Source of the DNA: Candidatus Poribacteria bacterium
GTDB lineage: Bacteria; Poribacteria; WGA-4E; PCPOR2b
NCBI GenBank assembly: GCA_022822785.1
Contig: JAJEAL010000088.1
Coordinates: 47,231 to 111,230, forward strand
Length of the DNA: 64,000 bases
Reading direction: 5' to 3'
Below, piece after piece: positions 25,572 to 34,269 of the stretch (position 1 is the first letter of the stretch; each line of letters opens with the position of its first letter). The position numbers were made by a program, and so were the translations under genes. The notes under the pieces are model-generated. The model ran no database searches. It was not told the origin of the DNA and saw only the letters and a list, made by a program, of their open reading frames with translations.

Positions 25572-25961
25572 ATGAGCACATCGTTTGAGCGTCCCTACAG
25601 ACCTGTGGATCTGAACGTATCGATGGCTAAGGGATTTTCGCTTACGTCAATGGCTGAAACGCTGATGGAAGAGGCAACATCTGCCACCTCAGGGCGTGCC
25701 TCGCTGACACTGGCTCACGGGGATGAAACGACCCTCGTGCTAGTTGCCCTCAAAGCGGGGAATACGCTTGAGGAGCATCAGGCGCCCGCTGCCGCTACCG
25801 TTATCACGCTTAGTGGAAATATCATATTTACATCAAGTGCCGAGAAAATTACGCTAGAACAGGGTGAGGCGGTTACCTTCACGGCGGACGTGCTGCACGC
25901 TGTCTATGCCAGCGAAGATAGCGCATTCCTTATCGTTATTGGTGGCAAAGGCTCCGAATAA
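25572..25961 (+). CDS. Cupin-fold protein
   Basis: A small cupin of ~129 residues. ATG 25572 is chosen because GGAG lies 8 bases upstream; the open frame extends to a GTG overlapping the previous stop. The barrel is visible from TLVLVALKAGNTLEEHQAPA, then VITLSGNIIF, ITLEQGEAVTFTADVLHAVY to AFLIVIGGKG. Of the metal ligands the first motif keeps E and one H (EEHQAP) and the second keeps H (LHAVY), so metal binding is uncertain. It may be co-transcribed with the TPR lipoprotein 56 bases upstream. Function unknown. Confidence 0.8.
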   Translation: MSTSFERPYRPVDLNVSMAKGFSLTSMAETLMEEATSATSGRASLTLAHGDETTLVLVALKAGNTLEEHQAPAAATVITLSGNIIFTSSAEKITLEQGEAVTFTADVLHAVYASEDSAFLIVIGGKGSE

Positions 25962-25996
25962 TACACGGCAGAATAAAACTGAGTGCTATTCGTGTG

Positions 25997-28237
25997 TTAA
26001 TTATTACCCCCAAACTCCGGTTCCTTGCTGGGGCGAACAACCCATTCTTTAAACACAGGCTTGAGCGACTCATCCTCGTAATCCCCGAAGTGCAAATAGT
26101 GAATACTTTTCACCGGTACTGCGACTGCTCCGTAGATTGGCGAGCGTCCGAACAACACACCATCTTCGGATTTGATCGGTTCAAAAATCAGAATTGAGCG
26201 GTCTGCCAACGTGATTTGAACAAGATTTGAGGCATTGTTGACTATGGCAGGCTTGTCGGACACTTCCTCCGGTCCCGCCCGATTGGATTGAGAGTTGCTG
26301 ACCTCCACCACCCGTGCCACACGGTCTATGGGGAGGGTTAATTTCCGCAGCTTGGAGTCAAACTGAATCGTTTGCCTGTCGATGCCTAGTAGTTTCCCTC
26401 GCTTGAAATCGCCGGTGTTTGCTACTAGAAGGTAGCTTGGCGGACTGTCGCGATTGAAGCGTGGAACGATTAAGGCGCGCTCTAGTTTAGCCGGGTCAAT
26501 ACCTAGAGCGGACTTTTGTTTTATATCACGAATTTCACGTCGCCATTGATCTAGCTCGGTTGACGGTTCTCCGTGTGGACTTGGGCGCTCCGATGGCGTG
26601 AATTCGATTGCTTTTACAAGTGGCGAGCCAATCTTTTTTTCGGTGATAAATGGTGCTTGAAAACCGAATGTCTGTTCATTGTAGGACGAGATTTGACACG
26701 GAAAAACTTCTCCGCTTTTCAGGTGCAACATATGTGGGAACCGTTTCTTATCAAAGGGTGACCCTTTCGATACCCGCTCGCTGCTCCGCTCTATGCCATA
26801 TTCCCCGATGTGTGCTAATGGTACAGGTGCTGTTGCGCCTACGGACTGCCATAGGAGTGGCGATGCGTCTTTACCATCCAATAAGACGTTGCCGCGTAGA
26901 CTGCCCCCTGCATAAAATAGGTGATCGTCGCCTCTGCTCGGATCACTAATTTCGGCTGTTTGCCCTAGCTGAAAGCGTGAAGCTCCCGCGAGGGTACAAG
27001 TCACCGGCTCGTCCGCGAACGCGGTTTGCAGTATCACACGGTCTGCCTTCAGTTGCTCAATCTTGCCACGCATAACAGTTCCGTCGGCGTAGGTCAACTC
27101 AGTAGGTTCGCCCATTGCTATGGGTTCAACCCTTGGTTGGAGGACGCGATCAATGTCTGCTATACTGATATTTCGCTGAGTCCCTTGGGCGTCCAGAACA
27201 TATGCGGTATTTTCGGAAACGAACAAACGACCATAAAGGACCTGCCCCTCGGTCATGTGGACCTGTGGTTTTGACGGGTTGATAGATTGTCTTGCTGCAT
27301 CAGTTAGCAGGCTCGGCTGTTCATAGACGTTTAACCGTCGTATTGTCAGATTCTTACCTCGATTACGGATGAAGAGTCCTGATTTAGCCGTTATCGGTTC
27401 AAGATCTTGCAGGTTCACTAGTAAACGGCCGGTCGCATCAAACACACTCAATGTACGATCGATATCATCGAACATGAGGCGCAGGCGAATATTTCGTCGA
27501 TCTCTCCCGAATGTCAACACCCGCATAAAGCGCACGCCTTGAATAACTACCACTTCATCCGCCCAAGTCTCTAGCCGCAGCGCCTTACGAATGCTTTCAC
27601 CGATTGCCAGAACAAAACCGGGTGGCTTGTCGGTGGAGGTAAACTCTAGGTCAATCTCAAAACGTTTTGGCAAATCAAATGTGCAGAGGATACTTGCTTT
27701 AGCGTGTTTTGTTTGCAGGTGTCCCGTAGCGTTTGGAATCCAACTGGAGCGGGCATCAACATCAAGCAGAAAAGGGATCTTGTTTTCATCTGCTTTGGAC
27801 GATTCCCAAGCCGTTGGTTGGGAACCCTCGAAGATAAGGTTGGGGGATTCCCGGCGATTAAACGTATAAATCGCGTCACGATTTACGCGTACCAAACCAT
27901 GGCGCTTGCTGGAAAAGAGAAATGTATTATCATCTGCGCTGATTAAATCAGCTGTCCAAACATCATCGGATACTGTGCTAATCTGAAAAGCCTCCGCTGG
28001 CGGAGTAAACTGTTTTGGGAAAAGAATTGAATCTAACACACCCATGTTAATAACTAGGTTATCTGAAAAACACTGCGATGTCCAACAGACCGTTCCGGGA
28101 TTGCTTTCCATCAGTTTCCCCGGAAGAATATCGCCATTCTTCCAGCGCAGACGCGCTCCCGATTCTTGAGCCTGGGCCGTGGTAACCCACAACACAACCA
28201 GCACCGTGACAATTATCTGCTTTGGAATCCACTGCAT
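25997..28237 (-). CDS. Large secreted beta-rich repeat protein (last gene of MoxR/VWA operon)
   Basis: The start is ATG 28237 with a GGAG eight bases away. It yields a signal peptide QWIPKQIIVTVLVVLWVTTA; the frame extends 57 codons upstream but only into the previous gene. The mature protein has repeated short beta modules of the type LRWKNGDILPGKLMES, LTYADGTVMRGKIEQLKADR, LKSGEVFPCQISSYNEQTF and LVANTGDFKRGKLLGIDRQT, each followed by an I.(RV)..V hydrophobic strand. A LamG/concanavalin-like stretch (~150-330; SILCTFDLPKRFEIDLEF) lies within. No catalytic motif recognised. Similar proteins sit in planctomycete MoxR clusters; function unknown. Confidence 0.65.
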   Translation of the reverse strand: MQWIPKQIIVTVLVVLWVTTAQAQESGARLRWKNGDILPGKLMESNPGTVCWTSQCFSDNLVINMGVLDSILFPKQFTPPAEAFQISTVSDDVWTADLISADDNTFLFSSKRHGLVRVNRDAIYTFNRRESPNLIFEGSQPTAWESSKADENKIPFLLDVDARSSWIPNATGHLQTKHAKASILCTFDLPKRFEIDLEFTSTDKPPGFVLAIGESIRKALRLETWADEVVVIQGVRFMRVLTFGRDRRNIRLRLMFDDIDRTLSVFDATGRLLVNLQDLEPITAKSGLFIRNRGKNLTIRRLNVYEQPSLLTDAARQSINPSKPQVHMTEGQVLYGRLFVSENTAYVLDAQGTQRNISIADIDRVLQPRVEPIAMGEPTELTYADGTVMRGKIEQLKADRVILQTAFADEPVTCTLAGASRFQLGQTAEISDPSRGDDHLFYAGGSLRGNVLLDGKDASPLLWQSVGATAPVPLAHIGEYGIERSSERVSKGSPFDKKRFPHMLHLKSGEVFPCQISSYNEQTFGFQAPFITEKKIGSPLVKAIEFTPSERPSPHGEPSTELDQWRREIRDIKQKSALGIDPAKLERALIVPRFNRDSPPSYLLVANTGDFKRGKLLGIDRQTIQFDSKLRKLTLPIDRVARVVEVSNSQSNRAGPEEVSDKPAIVNNASNLVQITLADRSILIFEPIKSEDGVLFGRSPIYGAVAVPVKSIHYLHFGDYEDESLKPVFKEWVVRPSKEPEFGGNN

Positions 28238-28251
28238 TGTGTTTCTCCAAT

Positions 28252-29325
28252 CTATCTCTCGTAAATTGGCAATAGGCGATAATTCAAAGCCAAAGCAAGA
28301 ACAGACATTCCTGTTCCGTAAGCCGTACCATGAGAACTGGTGAAGCTGCCATCCTCGTTTTGCACTTTTTGTAGCTGCTCGATGGTCCGTTGATTCCAAG
28401 CTTGCCACGCCTCAAGGTCACTGTGGAAAAGCGCTTGTGCCATGTAGTATCGGTAGTAAAACGGATGATCTTTGACGTTCTGATCAATTCGTCTCTTGAT
28501 GAATTCCGATGTGGCTTTGTACTCTGACATGTTCTTTCTTTTTGCGATTGCATAAACCAGCGTTCCGATTGCTGTCCGAGTGATTCCATGACCGTAGCTG
28601 CTGGCGGGTTGATAAGAGACAGCTCCGCCTCGCATTGTGTTAGCTTGGAAAAAACTAAGGGCTTTGTCGATTGCCTCATTGGGGATCTCGACGCCGGCAT
28701 TTCGCGCCCCGAGCAAGCCCATCAACACGGTTCCAGACACAGTTGTATCAGCATCCATGGAATCCGGCGAATATCGCCAAGCACTCCACGGATTATGCTT
28801 CTGTGCGGTCAATGTGCATCGAACCGCTAATTCCAAAGCCTGACCGATGGTACGTCTCTGTTCAAGGGGATACTGGCTTCCTTGCCAGAGTTGCTGTTCA
28901 TCTACCGCTCCATACGCTTCCGACAGTGCCAACATGGCAAATCCGTGGTGATACATGGGACCATGTCCGCGACCACTGAGGTAGCCGGTTTGTGCATTCT
29001 GATTGGCGATGATGTTGCACAACGCTTTACGGATGTGAGTGGCGTAAGGTCCGAAATCGGGATCTTCGCCGCTTGCCATGAACGCCATGACACAGATTCC
29101 CGTTATTCCTGAGCCAATCTCACCTCCTGACCAACTGCCGTCGTCCCTTTGTGTGTTGGCAAGATAGGTCAAACTCCGGTCATTAATCGCTCGAACCGTT
29201 GGAGGCACACCCCGACCGTAACGAATAGTGGTGCGCTGTCCATAAGCCCATTCGATTGAAAACCCCAATAGCAATATAAGCGTGGCTAATCTGAGGTCGA
29301 GTGTGTATCTGTTTCGTAAGTCCAT
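28252..29325 (-). CDS. Secreted alpha/alpha-toroid protein (prenyltransferase/squalene-oxidase-like fold)
   Basis: A signal-like N-terminus (LATLILLLGFSIEWAYG) is followed by QW-type repeats of the terpenoid-cyclase alpha/alpha barrel: LTYLANTQRDDGSWSGGEIG, IIANQNAQTGYLSGRG, AQKHNPWSAWRYSPDSMDAD and IEQLQKVQNEDGSFTSSHGT. The cyclase catalytic DxDD motif is not seen, although SMDADTTVSG is at the matching position, so activity on terpenes is not claimed. Such toroid proteins are frequent in planctomycete operons with MoxR and VWA proteins. Starts 31 bases after the previous gene and ends 14 bases before the next start. Confidence 0.75.
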   Translation of the reverse strand: MDLRNRYTLDLRLATLILLLGFSIEWAYGQRTTIRYGRGVPPTVRAINDRSLTYLANTQRDDGSWSGGEIGSGITGICVMAFMASGEDPDFGPYATHIRKALCNIIANQNAQTGYLSGRGHGPMYHHGFAMLALSEAYGAVDEQQLWQGSQYPLEQRRTIGQALELAVRCTLTAQKHNPWSAWRYSPDSMDADTTVSGTVLMGLLGARNAGVEIPNEAIDKALSFFQANTMRGGAVSYQPASSYGHGITRTAIGTLVYAIAKRKNMSEYKATSEFIKRRIDQNVKDHPFYYRYYMAQALFHSDLEAWQAWNQRTIEQLQKVQNEDGSFTSSHGTAYGTGMSVLALALNYRLLPIYER

Positions 29326-29356
29326 AAGTAGGTTATCAACTATTGGTTGTTAACTA

Positions 29357-30775
29357 TCAGTTCCGAAAGCCAAGTTTGACTTCGGGTTTTATTTCCCTGT
29401 AGATTCTTTCAAACTTTTCCCGTTGCTGAGGACTTAGGCGCTCGTGATCTATTCGTTGGAAAAGCTGATAGGTCATATAAACCGGTGCCGAAACTTCATC
29501 GGGCACAGGCAGGGCGAGCACTTCTTCAGCAGTTGTCTCAAAATGCTTCCGTTGCCCGTCGCTCAAGAGCAGTTCCGTGTCCATTGATGCTACAAGCACA
29601 TCCCGCAAAGCCTGCTGACGGAAAGCCTGTCTTTCCGCTTGAAGTGCCTTGTATTGGGCAAATGCCTCATCCGAAAGGACATCTTCAATCGTCTGTTGAT
29701 ACAGTGGATGGTGTACAATGTCGGCTTCTTCATACTTTGCTTTCAGCTCTTCGTCGTGTGCTTCGAGGTATTCTTCCACAACGCCCTTGGTGACCAATAC
29801 TAAACGTTGGGCTGCGCTTTCGTCAAGCGGTCCCAACTGTTCGGTATGAGCGGCTAGCTTTGCCTCAACGAATCGTTTCATTTTTTCTTCAAATTCCGCA
29901 GCCTCATCTTCGCCCCAGAGCTCTATCTTCAAAGCTTCGAGTCGAGGGCCAACCTCTTCACGGGGGATCTTGCCAGTCCTGTGGGCTTCTATGATTTCAT
30001 TTTGGGCGTTGACAAACCTTTCTTTGCGTTCGTCATCTTCTTCAGCCTCTGCGTGCCATTCCTTTGTGAATCGTAGGGGAGTAATCAGTTCTTCCCAGAT
30101 CACTGACTGTGTCTGGGACAGCACATCATCCAGGGGAGCATCAAACCTCTGGCGGACCACATCCACTGGGCGGAGTTGATTCCATAACATATTCGCCGCG
30201 GAGATGGATTTGCCCTTCCCTGCATTGGCAATGAGTCGTTGCTCAATTTTCTCACGCTGGTTGACTGTCAAGCTGAGTTGTTGGTCTAGCCACGCGATCA
30301 GATGGCGAGCAACTACCTGTCGGTCTCGCTGTTCCCGTGCAAGGGTATAATCCATATACTCCTGAAGTTGTTCCTCATTCAGATATTTTGCAAATGCTGT
30401 CTTGCAGTTGGAATGCGACAACAGAGTTTCTAACATTTCGGTGTAGTTTCCTTTACGCGCAGCGGTTGCAAGGGCAAACAGACCATCGGGCTGCTTGAGC
30501 AGTGCTTCAGCGGATTCTTGAATTGACTGGCGGAGTTCACTGATGGCTGTCTGGTCTAAGTTATAACGCTGAATAAGACTTCTGCTAACTCGTTGTACTA
30601 AGGGGTCAGTTAGCCGATTAACAAAATCATCCATCCTATCTCGGATGGCTCGTTGCATCCGGTCTCTATTAAGCTGTTTCTCGTCAGGATTTCGATCTTT
30701 ATCCTGAGCGATTCCAACAGTAGTGAGCATTAACATCGCTACGATACATAGCCATAGGCCTTTTCCTTTATACAC
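29357..30775 (-). CDS. Secreted helical protein of unknown function
   Basis: A signal peptide (GKGLWLCIVAMLMLTTVGIA) is followed by ~450 residues that are charged and almost entirely helical, with many Glu/Arg/Gln (ELRQSIQESAEALLKQPDGL, EKIEQRLIANAGKGKSIS, EDDERKERFVNAQNEIIEAH). No enzymatic motif or known family recognised. It belongs to the same - strand operon as the VWA/MoxR proteins, 53 bases from its upstream neighbour, and probably works in the periplasm with the large coiled-coil membrane protein encoded before it. Confidence 0.6.
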   Translation of the reverse strand: MYKGKGLWLCIVAMLMLTTVGIAQDKDRNPDEKQLNRDRMQRAIRDRMDDFVNRLTDPLVQRVSRSLIQRYNLDQTAISELRQSIQESAEALLKQPDGLFALATAARKGNYTEMLETLLSHSNCKTAFAKYLNEEQLQEYMDYTLAREQRDRQVVARHLIAWLDQQLSLTVNQREKIEQRLIANAGKGKSISAANMLWNQLRPVDVVRQRFDAPLDDVLSQTQSVIWEELITPLRFTKEWHAEAEEDDERKERFVNAQNEIIEAHRTGKIPREEVGPRLEALKIELWGEDEAAEFEEKMKRFVEAKLAAHTEQLGPLDESAAQRLVLVTKGVVEEYLEAHDEELKAKYEEADIVHHPLYQQTIEDVLSDEAFAQYKALQAERQAFRQQALRDVLVASMDTELLLSDGQRKHFETTAEEVLALPVPDEVSAPVYMTYQLFQRIDHERLSPQQREKFERIYREIKPEVKLGFRN

Positions 30776-30828
30776 GGTTTGTCTCCTGAAGTTCGAGTTG
30801 TAAATCCATGTTAGTTTTTATTTTTGAA

Positions 30829-33800
30829 TCACTCAATCTTCTTTCCTTCTAGAGCGTCGAAGTATGCGTCTAAGCCTTGGCGAAACTCCGCCGGTAAGAT
30901 ACGACCCGCCTTGCCCGTGGCTTGCCGAGGTGCACGTTTTTCGATGAAAGCCTTGCTACCGTCGTCTCCAAGCCCCAATAACCGCAGTGCAGGCGACGAG
31001 GTTGGCGCTACTTTCATAACCATCGGTGCATTTGGTATCCGATCCGTTTCGAGGAGGATTTCGATCACTTCTGTTATCGCAGCAATCGCCTTGGGCCCGG
31101 TGTCCGGCTGTGCAAGGATTTCCTGTACCTCCTCCATGGTGGTCGCGGCCCTAGTTACCTTCTGGAGTTGTGCTTGAATAAATCGTTCCCCAGCGTTCGG
31201 CAATGCTCTGATTTTCGCTGCCACCTCGCGGCTATCGGAGGCGAGTTTCTTCTGTGTTTCGTACAATGATTTGCTGTGTTCGATGTGCTCTTCTGTAGTG
31301 AATGCTTTCTTGGCTTGCTCAACCTCCCGCGTTTCTTCGCGCAACTGAATTTCGCGATTGATGATACGCAACACTTCCAGAATAATTGCTGGTGGCAGGT
31401 TTGGCAGGATAATCAGTTGTAGTTCTCCCGCTGGAGGGGCGGGTGACAAGGGACCTACCAGCTGCTCTGCCCAACGATCGAACGTATCCGCCCAGAATTC
31501 TGCCTCGATGGTTGATTGACCAATAAAGTTTTGGTTGATTGCTGTTGCCATTTCTTGGATCTGGTGGTCCACGCTTGTGTTCTGCATTTCGTTAAGAACG
31601 CGCGAATAGTTTTGAGACGGGCGCCGCTCGGCATAGGCTACCATGTCTTGAAATATGGTGAGCATAGTTTCGGATTCAGTCACCTCGCGTTCCGCCAAGT
31701 GCGTCCGATCAGACCGATTATTCGACTCAATATCTTGAAGGCCGAAACCATCCAGATTATTCAGGTCTACAGCGATGTCAATCTGCTGTCGGGACGCAGC
31801 TTTCAAACGTTTTACGAACGTACTGTTTTCAAAACTCATCAGTAGTTTGTTCATCTCGACTACTAAGGCGGCAAAGGCCTCTAGCAACTCCTGCTGCTTT
31901 TGGACTGCCTGGATGACCAATTCTGCTGTATTTGCCTCCGGAGTGTCTTCCTCTTCGTCGTCTCTGCCGCTGCCCTTGAGAACCGTCACCGGAATTCCCA
32001 AACCACCGACCACTTGTGGCGCTTGCTCCGCCTTTTCGCTCTTGTTGAAGCCGGATTCAAAGTCCGAAACAAGTGGGGTGGGATTGGCGGGCAGATAAGC
32101 GGGTTTGCCGTCGGGTTGTTTGCTTCGATCTACGTTGACCTCACCACCGGGGATGTTCGGGTCTTCTGGAATTTCGTCTAATCCGTCCAACGGATTCACC
32201 CTATCGGGTCCGTATTTGTCGGCTTTTTCCAGATCGGTCGGTTTGCCGCCCGGTGGTGAAAGTTGAGCTTGGGCGGGTGGGTCTTCCCCCAATGTACTCG
32301 GGTCAGTTGGAGGGATAGCCTCGGTTTGCCCCGGAGCGTCCGCTGCTTGAGCGAGCAGCTCCGCAATCGAAGGCATTCGTTCACCAGCGATCTCCTCTAG
32401 CTTCTTGAGTATTTCTACCCACAATTCGAGTTGATCCGGCTCAAATTCTTCGTTCGTTGTCGCTTCTTCTACTAACTCCTTACCGATTTCGATTAAACTT
32501 TTGAGTCTGGCGGCGTTGGCGCGCTCTGCGGCGGCTTGACTTTGGATTCGCTTGCGTTGCGCCGGATCGTCGAGGGTTTCGGGCGGAAGATTGCGTAGTT
32601 CACGGTTGACTTGGTTTAATTGCAATTCCTTGTCATGAACTTCCTGTGCCGCATTCACCCAGAGACTCAACTGATCGGTCAGCCATTTGAGATGTTCAAG
32701 TGGCGTGAGGATGTGGAGCACAAGATAAGGCGAATATACTCGCTCGCGTCCCGGCAGATAATCCTCGGCAAAAGTACGCAGATGCAGACTCTGTGGACGC
32801 ACATTTTCACGCTCGGCAGAGAATGTAGCGGCGACAGTCATCGCCTCCGCAGTCGGCATACCGGCTGACACCGTTTTCTCACCGCTGGACAGGTTGGGAT
32901 TTGAAATTGAGTGATGAAGTCCCTCCCACTCCAAGCCAATCCGCTTCACACCAAAATCATCCCTAGCCTGAATCTCGAAGGCGATGACCTCACTGGAAAG
33001 GATGACCTGATTATTCTTCAGTTTATTGAAACCAACCGTCGGTGCTTCATCATCCAGAGCTTCAATCCGCAACACCTGTGGCTCGCGTGTGGCAAGTCCA
33101 AAGCGATCCCACCACATCAATCGGACTTGGGTCCTGGTTTCTGCGTTGATTGGTTCGGTGATGATGCGTTGTCCATCTACACGTTGTGGTCGATCATCTA
33201 GCGTGGCTTGTGCTAGTTCACGTGTCGCAGTAGCCTCCAAGATTGCGTTGCTCCCTTTGACCAAAGCCAATGTGCCTCCACGCACATCCTTCGCCTCCAT
33301 GTCAGGACGCTCAAGATAGGCAGGCAGCTGGACCTGCGCTACAAACTCCGTCAATGCCGGACGCAGCTTGGGTTCGACGGGGATGGAACGCCGTGCATCT
33401 CCCACCCGAAGTGTGAGGTGCCCGTCTTTTGTCTGGGGCGGTATTTGAAATTGATAGGCAGCCCCGTCCAGCGCAGCAACGATTGGAACTTGATCTCTGT
33501 ATTGGGCTTCGCCTGAGACGGGTTTCCAAGGTGAATTGTCTTTCAGACGTGCCTCAACAGAGAAGGGTTCTGCATACGCTACTACTTGAAGTTCCGTCTC
33601 GCCTTCTAGTTGGGCAAAGGTATAACGTTCTACGTTGTGCCATGGGGTCAACCATCGAGCGAGAGCGTTTCTGCTGGCTTCGGGGACAACGAGCAGCCCT
33701 ACCACGAATAGTATCGACGGTACACCAGTAGCCCATGCCCAGCGGCGGTGCCGGGGATGAGGAACCGCGTCCTCCAGATTATGTTTTGCTACCTCATCAT

Positions 33801-34230
33801 CGACTTGGTGCATCGCTGCTTCAATCAAGGTGCGACTTGACGCTTGATCTGAGTTGTTTTGTGATAGCTCTACGATAGCGAGGACATGGTTGCTCAAACG
33901 AGGGAATTTGTGCCGTAACAACAGGGCGACCCCATCTAACTGCCGATGCCGCCAGACCCAGTTGCGGTACTTTATGGGAAAAAGAATCACCATTCCTACC
34001 ATGCCAATCGCCAATATAATCCCCCGCAAAAGTGCCGGGGTATCGACCAACCGATCTAGACCGAACACGATGAGATATGAGATTACGAGTCCAAAAATTG
34101 CAGCCAAAGCACCTTCAGCAATCTTAATTCCCCATACCCGTTTTCGATACTGTCTCAGGGCGTCCGTCATACGAGGTGGCAAATTAACCTGCTCTTGCTG
34201 CGGTTGTTTGTCTGGTTGTGTTTGGTTCAT
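30829..34230 (-). CDS. Large membrane-anchored coiled-coil protein (DUF4175-like)
   Basis: About 1133 residues; the start is ATG 34230 (a TTG directly precedes it). Two membrane helices near the N-terminus (AALAAIFGLVISYLIVFGL-like and LLRGIILAIGMVGMVILFPI) and a third at ~165-185 (GVPSILFVVGLLVVPEA) precede a periplasmic part. This part has beta-sandwich segments (~215-480; FSVEARLKDNSPWKPVSGEA) and a long acidic, helical region (~500-1130). A proline/aspartate-rich linker (~600-700; PGQTEAIPPTDPSTLGEDPP) lies inside. It resembles the large DUF4175-type proteins beside VWA genes in Planctomycetes and alphaproteobacteria. No catalytic site seen. Confidence 0.65.
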   Translation of the reverse strand: MNQTQPDKQPQQEQVNLPPRMTDALRQYRKRVWGIKIAEGALAAIFGLVISYLIVFGLDRLVDTPALLRGIILAIGMVGMVILFPIKYRNWVWRHRQLDGVALLLRHKFPRLSNHVLAIVELSQNNSDQASSRTLIEAAMHQVDDEVAKHNLEDAVPHPRHRRWAWATGVPSILFVVGLLVVPEASRNALARWLTPWHNVERYTFAQLEGETELQVVAYAEPFSVEARLKDNSPWKPVSGEAQYRDQVPIVAALDGAAYQFQIPPQTKDGHLTLRVGDARRSIPVEPKLRPALTEFVAQVQLPAYLERPDMEAKDVRGGTLALVKGSNAILEATATRELAQATLDDRPQRVDGQRIITEPINAETRTQVRLMWWDRFGLATREPQVLRIEALDDEAPTVGFNKLKNNQVILSSEVIAFEIQARDDFGVKRIGLEWEGLHHSISNPNLSSGEKTVSAGMPTAEAMTVAATFSAERENVRPQSLHLRTFAEDYLPGRERVYSPYLVLHILTPLEHLKWLTDQLSLWVNAAQEVHDKELQLNQVNRELRNLPPETLDDPAQRKRIQSQAAAERANAARLKSLIEIGKELVEEATTNEEFEPDQLELWVEILKKLEEIAGERMPSIAELLAQAADAPGQTEAIPPTDPSTLGEDPPAQAQLSPPGGKPTDLEKADKYGPDRVNPLDGLDEIPEDPNIPGGEVNVDRSKQPDGKPAYLPANPTPLVSDFESGFNKSEKAEQAPQVVGGLGIPVTVLKGSGRDDEEEDTPEANTAELVIQAVQKQQELLEAFAALVVEMNKLLMSFENSTFVKRLKAASRQQIDIAVDLNNLDGFGLQDIESNNRSDRTHLAEREVTESETMLTIFQDMVAYAERRPSQNYSRVLNEMQNTSVDHQIQEMATAINQNFIGQSTIEAEFWADTFDRWAEQLVGPLSPAPPAGELQLIILPNLPPAIILEVLRIINREIQLREETREVEQAKKAFTTEEHIEHSKSLYETQKKLASDSREVAAKIRALPNAGERFIQAQLQKVTRAATTMEEVQEILAQPDTGPKAIAAITEVIEILLETDRIPNAPMVMKVAPTSSPALRLLGLGDDGSKAFIEKRAPRQATGKAGRILPAEFRQGLDAYFDALEGKKIE

Positions 34231-34269
34231 CAAAAGTCCCCAAGTTTTCAGTAGCTTGTTTCCCTTAAG

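Noticed and set aside
28238..28408. N-terminal 57-codon extension of the secreted repeat protein
   Set aside because: It overlaps the toroid gene, whereas ATG 28237 has a ribosome-binding site and starts a proper signal peptide.
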